Shown here piece after piece: positions 27,208-36,360 of a DNA stretch of 64,000 bases (positions are counted from its first letter, which is position 1; every line of letters starts with the position of its first letter). A program made the position numbers and the translations under genes. The notes under the pieces were generated by a model, which made no database searches, was not told the DNA's origin, and saw nothing but the letters and a program-made list of their open reading frames with translations. Origin of the DNA: Ferrimicrobium acidiphilum DSM 19497 (lineage in GTDB: Bacteria; Actinomycetota; Acidimicrobiia; Acidimicrobiales; Acidimicrobiaceae); contig NZ_JXUW01000015.1 of the NCBI RefSeq assembly GCF_000949255.1, positions 1 through 64,000 on the forward strand, read 5' to 3'.

Positions 27208-28251
27208 TCATTGGCGTGTGATCACTACTTTGAGGGCTCCAGTATCAGCTGCATTTTGGAAGGCATCGTAGGCGGCCATGATATCGTTCATCTTGAAGTG
27301 ATGAGTTATAAACGCTCCTGCATCGATTTGCTTGGTGGTCAGCAGTCGTAGCAAGGTGGGAATTGAGAAGGTGTCCACTAGACCCATTGTTATGGTTAAA
27401 TCGCGGATCCACAGCGACTCGAGATGGAGAGTCGCAGGTGCGCCGTGGACACCGATGTTGGCTATGTGCCCTCCTGGGCGGGCAAGTTGGGTGCATAGCT
27501 CAAAGGTTGCTGGTGTACCAACTGCCTCGATAACTACATCCGCGCCGAGCTGATCGGTCAAGTCTTTGACGATTGCTAGCGGGTCCTCTCGCGTGTTATT
27601 GATAGTGATGTCTGCGCCGAAAGCCTTCGCTGCCTCGAGCCGTCTATCCGACATATCTACCGCGATGACGTGTGAAGGTGAGTACATGCGTGAACCGGTT
27701 ATCGCCGATAGGCCGACTGGTCCCGCTCCAACGATCACCACTGTGTCTCCGGGGGTTACCTTCCCACTGAGAACTCCAACTTCGTAGCCGGTCGGGAGGA
27801 TGTCTGAGAGCATTAGGAGCTCTTCGTCTGTGACGCCCTCGGGTACTAGATAGGTCGAGTTGTCAGCAAATGGAATGCGTACATATTCGGCTTGAGTGCC
27901 GTCAATCATGTAGCCGAGTATCCAACCTCCGCCGTTCAGGCACTGGCCGAACCTGGCCTCACGGCAGTATCGACAGTGTCCGCATGCCGACACGCAAGAG
28001 ACCAATACCCGATCGCCAGCGGCTATATTCTTGACCTGAGCGCCCACGCGCTCGACCGTACCGATGGCCTCATGACCAAGGATGCGACCTTTAGCCACCT
28101 CAGGTGTGTCGCCTTTCAGAATGTGCAGATCAGTGCCACATATTGTGGTAGTGTCCACTCGTATAATCGCGTCGGTGTCTTCGTGGATCTCTGGATCTGC
28201 TACGTCTTCCCATGTCTTCATGCCAGGACCATGGTAGATAAGTGCTTTCAT
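27208..28251 (-). CDS. Zinc-dependent alcohol dehydrogenase
   Basis: The 347-residue medium-chain dehydrogenase has catalytic-zinc ligands in TTTICGTDLHILKG and GRILGHEAIG, the four structural-zinc cysteines in CVSACGHCRYCREARFGQC, and the NAD(P)-binding VVIVGAGPVGLSAI followed by the acidic VIAVDMSD, which suggests NAD+ preference. The family acts on primary or secondary alcohols, and many members are annotated as isopropanol or formaldehyde-type dehydrogenases; the substrate is not evident. ATG 28251. It is a single gene on the minus strand with large empty flanks. Confidence 0.93.
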   Translation of the reverse strand: MKALIYHGPGMKTWEDVADPEIHEDTDAIIRVDTTTICGTDLHILKGDTPEVAKGRILGHEAIGTVERVGAQVKNIAAGDRVLVSCVSACGHCRYCREARFGQCLNGGGWILGYMIDGTQAEYVRIPFADNSTYLVPEGVTDEELLMLSDILPTGYEVGVLSGKVTPGDTVVIVGAGPVGLSAITGSRMYSPSHVIAVDMSDRRLEAAKAFGADITINNTREDPLAIVKDLTDQLGADVVIEAVGTPATFELCTQLARPGGHIANIGVHGAPATLHLESLWIRDLTITMGLVDTFSIPTLLRLLTTKQIDAGAFITHHFKMNDIMAAYDAFQNAADTGALKVVITRQ

Positions 28252-29433
28252 TTGTCAGACTGCCTTTCGAACTAGCTAGAGGTGAACCTAGGAACACCCT
28301 TTGTCGATTACCAGGGGAGCTAGTCCCAACCGTAAGGGTCTTTTGGCCGTAAATGCTTTGCGGGCTGAAGCTGCTAGTCAGCCATAAGTCGTCTCAAGGT
28401 AGACGACTGGGCTTGGAGGTGGTGCACGATAGCCGGCGAGTCTGGATTAGTGCTCGGAAGTGAGAATAAGTAGCGGGTAGTGGCAACGAATTGTCGCGGT
28501 GTTCGGGATTACGCAACACCTGTCGCACGACGCAAAGAGGTGGTTGTGGGTTGGTGAATCTTATCTTTCCGGTCATGAGGACGCTGATGGCAATAGTGCT
28601 TCTTGAAACTAGTCCACTGGTTGCTTCCAGGACTCTATCAATTCACGTTACCAAGTTTTACACCCCACCCCAGTCGAAGCCTAAGGGCCCACTGAACTCA
28701 TGATTCGACTTACTCATACCTTTGTAGGCGTTCGACCGAAACCCATAGCTCAGGAACCAACCCCTATGACACACATGAGATCTTTGATGGGGCTCAAGGG
28801 GCCGTCCAGTACCGGTGGCTACGGTTGGAGCACTTGACGGGACAAGGGCCCATGCGCTCGCAAACTACGCGAGGATTGGAACGTAATCTTTGTCCAGGTC
28901 ACACTTGGGCAGGGTGACAGTTTGTGTGGCTCTACCCTTCAGCAGCGACCTGAGGATAGACCTGGACTGGTGATAGCGCTAGCGCGCATCCGGAGGGATC
29001 CATGGAATGAGAGCGCCACTGAAATGCTCGTGAGGAGAAGATTGCTCTATTTGCCGATTAACTCCACTGATCACCAGGTTGGACGCTATCTAGATCTATC
29101 GGGATGGCTGTCTGTTTCTCCTCGGTATGAATTTTGCGACAGTAGCAAGAGGTGAATGTGACATCCTCTCTGTCCTCCAGGGTGGAAGAAATGCTAGTCA
29201 TGTGGTTGTGCAGCAGTCCATATCCGTGAGTACGAGGTGAAGACAATTATGAAAGCGAGGTGTGGGTCGTCTTGATGTTGCCGGCGATGTAGCAGTCGCG
29301 CCCACTATAGCCAATAAGACGATGGCAGGCCGGCGATGAGTTACCTTTGGAGTTGTAGTACGGTCAGTCGCTAAGGAAGAGACTTTGGACAGAAGTGCAG
29401 GAGATGGAGCTCTCACCGGCGAGACTGGACGTC
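28252..29433. other. Gene-free stretch with one perfect hairpin
   Basis: About 1.2 kb without a supported gene. A perfect stem agtcgtct-caaggt-agacgact lies at 28387-28408, about 135 bases upstream of the dehydrogenase start. The right end should hold the ettA promoter. Short frames within show no family signature; this may be decayed coding DNA. Confidence 0.4.
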
Positions 29434-31110
29434 ATGGCTGCTCAATATATCTTCACCATGCGCGATATAACTCGCTTCTACCCACCGGATAGGGAGGTCC
29501 TGAAGGGGATCAACATCTCCTTCTACCCTGGAGCCAAAATTGGTGTTATCGGTCCAAATGGTTCTGGTAAGTCCTCACTTCTTCGTATCATGGCTGGTCT
29601 CGACGATGGTTTTAGTGGTGAGGCTCGCCTCAGCCCCGGATTCACCGTTGGTTATCTTCCGCAGGAGCCTCAACTCGATCCTACCAAGGATGTAGTCGGC
29701 AACGTCGCCGATGGTCTTGGTGAGCAGCGTGACCTGTTGGCGAGGTTCAACGAGGTCTGTGAGGCCTTTGCCTCCCCAGACGCTGACTTTGATGCTCTCC
29801 TCACGGAACAGGCAGAACTTCAGACTCGGATTGACGCGCTGAATGGTTGGGACCTTGAGCGGACGCTTGAGGTTGCGATGGACGCTCTTCGTCTTCCGCC
29901 CTCCGATGCTGACGTCACCACGCTCTCTGGAGGTGAACGGCGTAGGGTTGCTCTGTGCAGGTTATTGCTAGCTAAACCAGACCTTCTTTTGCTTGACGAA
30001 CCCACCAACCATCTCGATGCGGAGTCGGTGGCGTGGTTGGAACGAACCTTGCATGAGTACGCAGGCACGGTAGTTGCAATCACACACGACCGCTATTTTT
30101 TGGATAACGTGGCCTCGTGGATCCTGGAGCTTGACCGAGGTCGTGGTATCCCATGGGAAGGGAACTACTCCTCCTGGTTAGAGCAGAAGCAGGCACGCCT
30201 CGCTGCGGAGGAGAAGGCTGACCGAGCCCGCCAGGCGGCGCTGGCCCGTGAGCTCGAGTGGATCCGCATGTCGCCGAGGGCTCGCCAGAGCAAGGGTAAG
30301 GCTCGGGTGAGTGCCTTCAATGAGCTGGTAGCGGAGTCTGAAGCAGCCGACCAGAGGGGTGAAGCTCTAGAGATAGCGATTCCACCGGGGCCACGTCTTG
30401 GCGATGTCGTGGTAAACGTGAGTGGACTGACAAAAGGCTTCGCTGATAGGCAGCTTATCGAAAATCTTGATTTTCTTCTTCCTCCTGGAGGGATCGTCGG
30501 AGTTATCGGTCCTAATGGAGCTGGCAAGACCACCCTCTTCAAGCTGATGGTTGGCCTGGAGCATCCGGATAGCGGCACCATCGACGTTGGTAGCAGTGTA
30601 CGTTTTACCTATCTCGACCAATCGCGCGACTCTCTGGACCCGAACGCCACCGTCTATGACGAGATCACCGGAGGCGTTGAACGGATCGTTGTTGGCAGCA
30701 GAGAGATCCACGCCCGTGCGTATGTAGCGAGTTTTGGGTTCAAAGGTAGCACACAACAAAAACGGATTGGCGAGATCTCCGGCGGCGAGCGAAACCGAGT
30801 CCAGCTTGCGAAGGTACTCCGCAGCGGAGGCAATGTGCTTCTCCTTGATGAGCCTACGAATGACCTCGATGTAGATACCCTGAGGGCACTCGAGGATGGA
30901 CTTCTCGGGTTCCCTGGATGTGTGGTGGTTATCAGCCATGATCGCTGGTTTCTCGACCGGATCGCTACCCATATCCTCGCCTTCGAAGGCGAGGCGGAGG
31001 TGCGTTGGTTTGAAGGCAACTTCTCCGACTATGAGGTTGATCGCCATCGACGGCTCGGAACCGATGCTGATAAGCCACATAGGATGAAGTACAAGCCACT
31101 TACCCGCTAG
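29434..31110 (+). CDS. ettA: Energy-dependent translational throttle protein EttA (ABC-F ATPase)
   Basis: The 558-residue ABC-F protein has two ATPase domains: Walker A GPNGSGKSS and GPNGAGKTT, signatures LSGGERRRVAL and ISGGERNRVQL, and Walker B LLLLDEPTNHLD and VLLLDEPTNDLD, without membrane segments. Length and the N-terminus AAQYIFTMRDITRFYPPDREVLKGINISF match EttA, which binds the ribosomal E site and gates the first elongation step according to ATP/ADP. ATG 29434 matches the family start; a GTG at 29395 would add 13 residues. It is flanked by empty DNA and is probably monocistronic. Confidence 0.95.
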   Translation: MAAQYIFTMRDITRFYPPDREVLKGINISFYPGAKIGVIGPNGSGKSSLLRIMAGLDDGFSGEARLSPGFTVGYLPQEPQLDPTKDVVGNVADGLGEQRDLLARFNEVCEAFASPDADFDALLTEQAELQTRIDALNGWDLERTLEVAMDALRLPPSDADVTTLSGGERRRVALCRLLLAKPDLLLLDEPTNHLDAESVAWLERTLHEYAGTVVAITHDRYFLDNVASWILELDRGRGIPWEGNYSSWLEQKQARLAAEEKADRARQAALARELEWIRMSPRARQSKGKARVSAFNELVAESEAADQRGEALEIAIPPGPRLGDVVVNVSGLTKGFADRQLIENLDFLLPPGGIVGVIGPNGAGKTTLFKLMVGLEHPDSGTIDVGSSVRFTYLDQSRDSLDPNATVYDEITGGVERIVVGSREIHARAYVASFGFKGSTQQKRIGEISGGERNRVQLAKVLRSGGNVLLLDEPTNDLDVDTLRALEDGLLGFPGCVVVISHDRWFLDRIATHILAFEGEAEVRWFEGNFSDYEVDRHRRLGTDADKPHRMKYKPLTR

Positions 31111-31637
31111 GTCGTATTCAGGATCGTGGTTCTAAGGCCTCTTTGGGCAGGGGTGTTCGCGGTGAGACTTGGGTTGGCGTAACGGGAGTTAAAGTGAATA
31201 ATTGCTGACGCTCGTCTGCTTAATTGATGTTGTCTGGTGGCAATAGCCAACACTTAAAGTGTCGGAGCATTCGCGAGAGGATAGGGCGTCAACTCTAGAG
31301 CGATGCGATCCTTGAGATAAGAAGGAAAAGTCATAACAGATAGATTCGCTTAGGTTTTTGATTCGCTAGAAGCCACATTTCTTTGGTGTCATTGTCCTGT
31401 ATCTAGGGTAGGGGTCACCCGCCTCGTCGGTTTGAGTGTTAGATGGGCCGCTTCGGTTGTCGTGTGCGTGGTTGTGTCCACATGTGCCACCCGCGCTCGC
31501 CGAAAGCGCGCTGCTAAGTGGTAGTTGAACTTGATGTAGGGCAAGTTGCAAAAGGCGACGGCCTTTTGTCAACAGTGGGCGGATCAGCGCAACATACTTG
31601 GTCTAATTGTGCGTTTCACGGCAGTAGCTGCCTTTAG
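31111..31637. other. Gene-free stretch
   Basis: No supported gene between ettA and the convergent membrane-protein gene. A 13-bp palindrome acactt-a-aagtgt lies at 31250-31262. No T-rich terminator stem was found directly after ettA. Confidence 0.4.
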
Positions 31638-32399
31638 TCAGTAGCCCAACCGTAGGAGTAGCAGGCTGGCGGCCAGGACGATGATCGCCCAGGAGAGGGC
31701 GCGCAAAGCCCTCTCCACAGGGACGAGGAGGTATGATCGAGAGAGACGCTCGACTGTTCCGTCTGCGTAGACGATACGACCCTCAACGGAGACCGCGCGA
31801 CGCCGTATCTTCCTAGCTTGGTTGGATAGTGATCGCTGGGCGGCAGACAGGAAAGTCGCCGAGCATGCGAGAAGTATGGTTGATGCAGCGATAGTCTGAT
31901 CTTGAGCGTAGGCTGCTGTTAAAATCGGGAACGCGCCCCACGCCAAGGCGAAGCCAAGATCGGTATGGAGTCGGCCACCGAAAAGTTCGAGGTTATAGCC
32001 GAGCACGAGTATGACACCTAAACCAATGAATACGGCGAACCAGGGGCCAAGCCGTAGCACGCCTAAGATGCCAATAGCTATCGCACCAGACAGACCCAGA
32101 GCTGCGCAAGTAATCAGGAGATTCTTGGGTAATTGTGTTCCCAGCGGACGCCCTCGGAGTTCATCGAGCGCATGCGCCGCTACCCCTACCGCCAGGAAGA
32201 AGGCGACCACCGCAGCCGCGAGTGTACTCCAGTTGACCTTCGATGCTAGCAGCGAACCAATGACGACGTAGGAGAGATGCCAGGCTGTGTACGGAGGGTG
32301 AAGTATGGCTCGCACGTCTCTAAGGCGAGTATGGGCACCCACGGCGTAGTAGGCGGGGCCGTCTCTGGGAGCGCTAGTTTCACCTGGTTCGGGTTCCAT
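31638..32399 (-). CDS. Multi-pass membrane protein, UbiA-prenyltransferase-like
   Basis: The 253-residue protein has about seven hydrophobic segments. It begins with a soluble stretch, then HPPYTAWHLSYVVIGSLLA, and carries AAHALDELRGRPLGT where UbiA-type prenyltransferases have their first Asp-rich motif; the second Asp-rich motif is not clear (LGYNLELFGGRLHTDLG). Its start overlaps the 3' end of the UbiE-like methyltransferase gene by 20 bases, so they are co-expressed. A role in isoprenoid quinone or another prenylated lipid is inferred from that pairing; the fold assignment is tentative. Confidence 0.8.
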   Translation of the reverse strand: MEPEPGETSAPRDGPAYYAVGAHTRLRDVRAILHPPYTAWHLSYVVIGSLLASKVNWSTLAAAVVAFFLAVGVAAHALDELRGRPLGTQLPKNLLITCAALGLSGAIAIGILGVLRLGPWFAVFIGLGVILVLGYNLELFGGRLHTDLGFALAWGAFPILTAAYAQDQTIAASTILLACSATFLSAAQRSLSNQARKIRRRAVSVEGRIVYADGTVERLSRSYLLVPVERALRALSWAIIVLAASLLLLRLGY

Positions 32400-33126
32400 G
32401 GCCCTTGGTCCCCCACATCACCAGACCTCCACCCAGTGACATAAGTTGAGTCTCCACGTCGTCTATGCCGGCGCGTCTCCACGCATCTACGGTCCATGCC
32501 ACTGGGTACCTCCTGTAGTGCTCCGAGATATTAGGTCCCAAAAAGCGACCGACGTTAAACCACTCGACGCCCCCTATTAGCCATCCTGCGGTCGGCAGTA
32601 TGAGACGTGTGTAAAGCCACCATGATGCACGCCACCAAAGAGCGGGCGGAACGTGAAATTCGAGACTAGTCAGAGTTCCACCAGGTCGGAGGACGCGAGC
32701 CAGTTCTGTAAGCGTAGCAGCCGGATCAGCCACATAACGAAGCAGATAGCTGAAACTAACTGCATCGAAGGTTTGATCTGGAAAGGGTAGCTGCTCTGCT
32801 CTAGCTTGTATGAGATGTATGGAGTTTTCACCACGCCTGGATAAATTCTCGCGCGCACGGACAAGCATCGCTTTCGTGATGTCGATGCCAACCACCTGCG
32901 CTCCGGTGGCTGCACGGATTGCGAGCGCAATACCAGCAGGACCGGTGGCGACATCGAGCACCAAGCCGGGTGAATCGGTGTCACCTACGTGTTTTACGAC
33001 TTCACGGCGCCACCGACGATCTTGGCCAAAGGATAGGATATTTGCAAGCATGTCGTAATGCGCTGGTAGACCATCAAAAAGTTCAACAGCAAAGCGATTT
33101 GGGTCTGAAGCAATCTTTCTCGTCAC
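32380..33126 (-). CDS. Class I SAM methyltransferase, UbiE/MenG-like
   Basis: The 248-residue methyltransferase has the UbiE-type N-terminus AHYDMLANILSFGQDRRWRREVV, SAM motif I VLDVATGPAGIAL, the acidic VVGIDITKAML, QARAEQLPFPDQTFDAVSFSYLLRYV and RVLRPGGTLTSLEF. UbiE/MenG methylate the quinone ring in menaquinone or ubiquinone synthesis. Here the C-terminal half departs from canonical UbiE, with a membrane-like WWRASWWLYTRLILP segment, so another lipid substrate is possible. ATG 33126. It lies upstream of the membrane-protein gene on the same strand. Confidence 0.9.
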   Translation of the reverse strand: MTRKIASDPNRFAVELFDGLPAHYDMLANILSFGQDRRWRREVVKHVGDTDSPGLVLDVATGPAGIALAIRAATGAQVVGIDITKAMLVRARENLSRRGENSIHLIQARAEQLPFPDQTFDAVSFSYLLRYVADPAATLTELARVLRPGGTLTSLEFHVPPALWWRASWWLYTRLILPTAGWLIGGVEWFNVGRFLGPNISEHYRRYPVAWTVDAWRRAGIDDVETQLMSLGGGLVMWGTKGHGTRTR

Positions 33127-33218
33127 AGGCGTAAGGTTAGCCCAGTTAGCGCAAACGCTATCGCTACCCTTGAGCCGGTCGTCTCGAGTTGCTGAAAGTT
33201 AAGAGCAGCCCTTAGTTG

Positions 33219-34745
33219 TCACAGCCCATCGATCGGCCACCAAGTGCCTGATGCCCAAGTCTCTTCCGGCCATGCGGCAGTCTCCTGGGCACCTGGATGA
33301 AATTCGATCCGGGGAGGCGAGTCTAGGACCATGGTTGTCTCCGCATTAGGCTCGTATCGGTCCCATGTGGGCAATGGCTGTGCGTTTGGAGTTCCCGTGA
33401 TGATGAATGAGGATACCGCGTCAGCCATCGCAAGACACAGCTGTGCCTGGGGATCGTCGGGTGCTTGGGTCGCGAAGTCGTGGGCGTTCCAGATTGCAAA
33501 CATGTCGAGCCCATGTCCACCGGCTAGCTGGGGTGGTAGACCGGGAGGGCACCCATCGTAGCGGTAGCGCCAGACGGGTGCATTCATGGATTGAGCGATG
33601 GCTAAGCGTCGTGTCGGTATCCCATATCTTTCGTCACCAAGGATAGCTATCCCAATGTCATCATGGTTGAGGTCGGGACGGGCAACGCGATAAGCATCGA
33701 TAATGATATGGGCTCGATCAGATCCGAAGAGGTTGGTTAGCACACCTTCAGCCTGCTCTCCGGCGCTCGAATCGAGCAGACTGTAGGTGACACCTTCGTT
33801 ACCGTTGCTTCCGGCTACTACTTTTACACCTGCCGCCGACCCAGCTGCAATCGCATTTAGAGGTGCGATCGGCAGAGCTGAGCTGCCAAGGGTTGGACGC
33901 CATACCCAAATGGCACGTGCTCCACTCGCGATCTCCTCCTGTGCGGCGATCAGGTCATCGGCCGGGATTGCGCGTAGCTTGTGAGCGTTCGCTTCGGTAA
34001 GCCCAAGTTCGCGCAGGTAGCGCCGACTCAAGCGCGCTGCTTGGGGCCGAGTGGCCACATGGTCCGCCCCGCCACTACCGGAGATCGCTTGTTGTGCAAG
34101 ACCGGAGCTGAGTGGGGAGGCAAGAAGATTGGCGACACTTTTGGCACCAGCCGACACCCCATAGATCGTTATGCGATTAGGGTCGCCGCCAAACCCGATG
34201 ATGTTGTCTCGCACCCACTGCAGCGCGAAAATCTGGTCTAGCAGTCCAACGGCACCTGAGTCGCGCTCGCTATCGCCAAGAAATTCGGAGAGGTCTAGAA
34301 AGCCGAGCGAACCGAGGCGATAGTTGAAACTTACTACGACCATGCCTCGAGAGACGAATGCCTCGCCATCGCCTACCGGAGTTTCTCTGCCTGACCCCTG
34401 GGTGTAGCCACCGCCGTGAATCCACACCATGACCGGGTATCCCTGAGGATCTGGTGAGGGTGTGACCGGAGAACTCACATTGATGAACAGGCAATCTTCG
34501 TCAAAGTCTTCTGAAGCTGGCGCACCGGCGGAAGGGTCTATGCTCCTGCCTTGCCAAGCGATGTGGCCAGGGTGGTCGACGAGGCGCACGCCGGACCAAG
34601 GCTCAGGCGATTGAGGTGGGCGGTATCGCAAGCCACCCGTTGGGGGAGCGGCATAGCGGATGCCGCGCCAAAGGCGATTTGGCCCTTCAGTGGTTCCTTC
34701 TACTAACCCATACTTAGTGGCAACTACGTTCTTGCGCTCTCTCAC
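33219..34745 (-). CDS. Type-B carboxylesterase at the end of the malonate operon
   Basis: The 508-residue alpha/beta hydrolase of the carboxylesterase-B family shows GIRYAAPP, the oxyanion-hole VWIHGGGYTQGSG, FNYRLGSLGFL, LQWVRDNIIGFGGDP and the nucleophile elbow ITIYGVSAGAKSV (Ser in GVSAG where GESAG is usual), with the catalytic His likely in GHGLDMFAIWN near the end. No signal peptide is seen, so it is probably cytoplasmic. Its GTG start overlaps the mdcH stop (GTGA), making it the last gene of the mdc operon. Coupling suggests it releases malonate, or a precursor, from an ester; that is inference. Confidence 0.92.
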   Translation of the reverse strand: MRERKNVVATKYGLVEGTTEGPNRLWRGIRYAAPPTGGLRYRPPQSPEPWSGVRLVDHPGHIAWQGRSIDPSAGAPASEDFDEDCLFINVSSPVTPSPDPQGYPVMVWIHGGGYTQGSGRETPVGDGEAFVSRGMVVVSFNYRLGSLGFLDLSEFLGDSERDSGAVGLLDQIFALQWVRDNIIGFGGDPNRITIYGVSAGAKSVANLLASPLSSGLAQQAISGSGGADHVATRPQAARLSRRYLRELGLTEANAHKLRAIPADDLIAAQEEIASGARAIWVWRPTLGSSALPIAPLNAIAAGSAAGVKVVAGSNGNEGVTYSLLDSSAGEQAEGVLTNLFGSDRAHIIIDAYRVARPDLNHDDIGIAILGDERYGIPTRRLAIAQSMNAPVWRYRYDGCPPGLPPQLAGGHGLDMFAIWNAHDFATQAPDDPQAQLCLAMADAVSSFIITGTPNAQPLPTWDRYEPNAETTMVLDSPPRIEFHPGAQETAAWPEETWASGTWWPIDGL

Positions 34746-35695
34746 CAGTACTCCTCAGTTGGAGGGCGAAGCGATGGGCGGCCATCAGCGGCTAGCTCGA
34801 TCAGCATCTCCAGTTCGAGGGGAGTCACATCTTTAATGGCGACGGCGCGAGTGTGTGGCAGAACTTGACGCACTATCCTGGTTAGAACATCGCCCGGTTG
34901 GGCCTCGACAAAGAGCTCTACTCCTAGCTCGCTGAGCAGGGTCAGCATGTCGAGCCATCGAAGCTCCACAGACGGGCTGAGTGCAAGGTCGTCAAGGACT
35001 GCTCTAGCATCGATTGTTGTGCGCGGTCGACTGTTGAGCACGTACGAACATCGAAGTTCACGAGTAGGGATTGTTGCGAGCTTGGTAGATAGCATGTCGG
35101 TTACTGCCGTCAAATGAGGGCAGTGTGATGGGGTTTTGATGTTTAAACGAGTCACGCTGCCTCCGGCCACTTCGGCTAGTCTGCCGAGCGCGGCTTCGCT
35201 ACCTGCCACCACGACCTGGTTGTCGGCGTTTACGATCGCAACAAAGAGGGGATCATCGGCTCTGTTGACCGCCGCAACCATGTGACGGACTTCGCGTTCG
35301 GTTCGCCTAAGTACTGCGGCCATTCCATACCCGCTCGGGTGGAGCTGTTCCATGACACGGCCGCGAACTTTTACCAGATCGAGACCCTCTTCGAAGCTGA
35401 TTGCACCGCAAGTTACGGCTGCAGCCAAAGCCCCGACCGAATGTCCCGCAACATAGTTGGGCATGAGCGAGCTGGTGAGAGAGGCCACCGATGCAACTCC
35501 AGCTATGAAGAGCGATAGCTGCGTTCCCGATGTTGTGGCAAGCCCACCTGAGGTGTCAAGCCAGTCAAGGTTCTCGCCGCCGATCAGACTTCGGGCGCTG
35601 TCGAGCACCCTGATGCTAGCTGGATTTTGAGCGATGGTTGAGATCATGCCTGGTCTTTGTGATCCCTGGCCGGGAAATAACAACGCCCAGCTCAT
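34742..35695 (-). CDS. mdcH: Malonate decarboxylase epsilon subunit, malonyl-CoA:ACP transacylase type
   Basis: The 317-residue malonyltransferase has the N-terminal LLFPGQGSQRPGM and the catalytic serine in VAGHSVGALAAA. The active-site arginine (VKVRGRVMEQ) and histidine (NIKTPSHCPHL) are in their expected positions, and FVEAQPGDVL is near the end. In the Mdc system MdcH loads the acyl carrier MdcC with malonyl from malonyl-CoA to start the cycle. The ATG overlaps the mdcG stop by 4 nt and the stop overlaps the esterase start. Confidence 0.92.
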   Translation of the reverse strand: MSWALLFPGQGSQRPGMISTIAQNPASIRVLDSARSLIGGENLDWLDTSGGLATTSGTQLSLFIAGVASVASLTSSLMPNYVAGHSVGALAAAVTCGAISFEEGLDLVKVRGRVMEQLHPSGYGMAAVLRRTEREVRHMVAAVNRADDPLFVAIVNADNQVVVAGSEAALGRLAEVAGGSVTRLNIKTPSHCPHLTAVTDMLSTKLATIPTRELRCSYVLNSRPRTTIDARAVLDDLALSPSVELRWLDMLTLLSELGVELFVEAQPGDVLTRIVRQVLPHTRAVAIKDVTPLELEMLIELAADGRPSLRPPTEEYW

Positions 35696-36360
35696 CGTGC
35701 ACCCAGAGGATCCGAGATCAGTTTCGGACCTTCAGCGGTACGCACGAGTACCGGCTCGGATGCTGCTGCTACATACTCATTTAGGCTAATCTCCCCGATT
35801 AGCGCCGAGATGCGCGCGTCTACCCTACAAGGTAGGCTCGCTAGCGAGGTGGAGATATGTTTCCACTCTCGTTCGCCGATGACGGTTTCCGCACTGACTC
35901 GCACCACGAGATCGAGGTCGCTTGCTGAGTGTATCGCGTTGAAACCGGTGGCAAGCGTGAATCCCACGCTTCCTGTCACCCCCCACGTCAGTCCGAAAGT
36001 TTTGAATAGATCCCGAGCGGATTTAGCAGCTTCGGCGACGGCAAAGTTAGGATCAATGCCGTCGATGTGGCCGACCAGGTCCTCGGGTGAAAGTATCTGG
36101 TTAATGGCGCTTAGAGGTACCCAGGCCGCGAAGCGTTGAACTCTATCGTCCCCGCGGACACCGACCGCTACTAGTTCATTGCCGGCAGGGGACCATCGCA
36201 CAACCACCCAGGGAGTCCGAGATAGACAGTGGCTAACCCATTCTTGTGGGGTGGCCGAGTCATCTGAGATGAGCGTGTTGGCGTCGATTCTCAGCAAGTC
36301 GTGAGGTCGGGGTGCTGCCTTGGTAGCCCCTGCCCGTCTGGTCGCAGAGCTAATTACCAC
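35692..36360 (-). CDS. mdcG: Phosphoribosyl-dephospho-CoA transferase (Mdc holo-ACP synthase)
   Basis: The 222-residue protein matches MdcG: HDLLRIDA near the start, WVVVRWSPAGNELVAVGVRG, then the nucleotidyltransferase segment GVTGSVGFTLATGFNAIHSASDLDLVV with its Asp pair. It attaches the 2'-phosphoribosyl-dephospho-CoA group to MdcC. The chosen start is GTG 36360, overlapping the mdcDE stop (GTGGTAA); a longer frame from 36555 would lie 200 bases inside mdcDE and adds no family sequence. Confidence 0.88.
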   Translation of the reverse strand: MVISSATRRAGATKAAPRPHDLLRIDANTLISDDSATPQEWVSHCLSRTPWVVVRWSPAGNELVAVGVRGDDRVQRFAAWVPLSAINQILSPEDLVGHIDGIDPNFAVAEAAKSARDLFKTFGLTWGVTGSVGFTLATGFNAIHSASDLDLVVRVSAETVIGEREWKHISTSLASLPCRVDARISALIGEISLNEYVAAASEPVLVRTAEGPKLISDPLGAR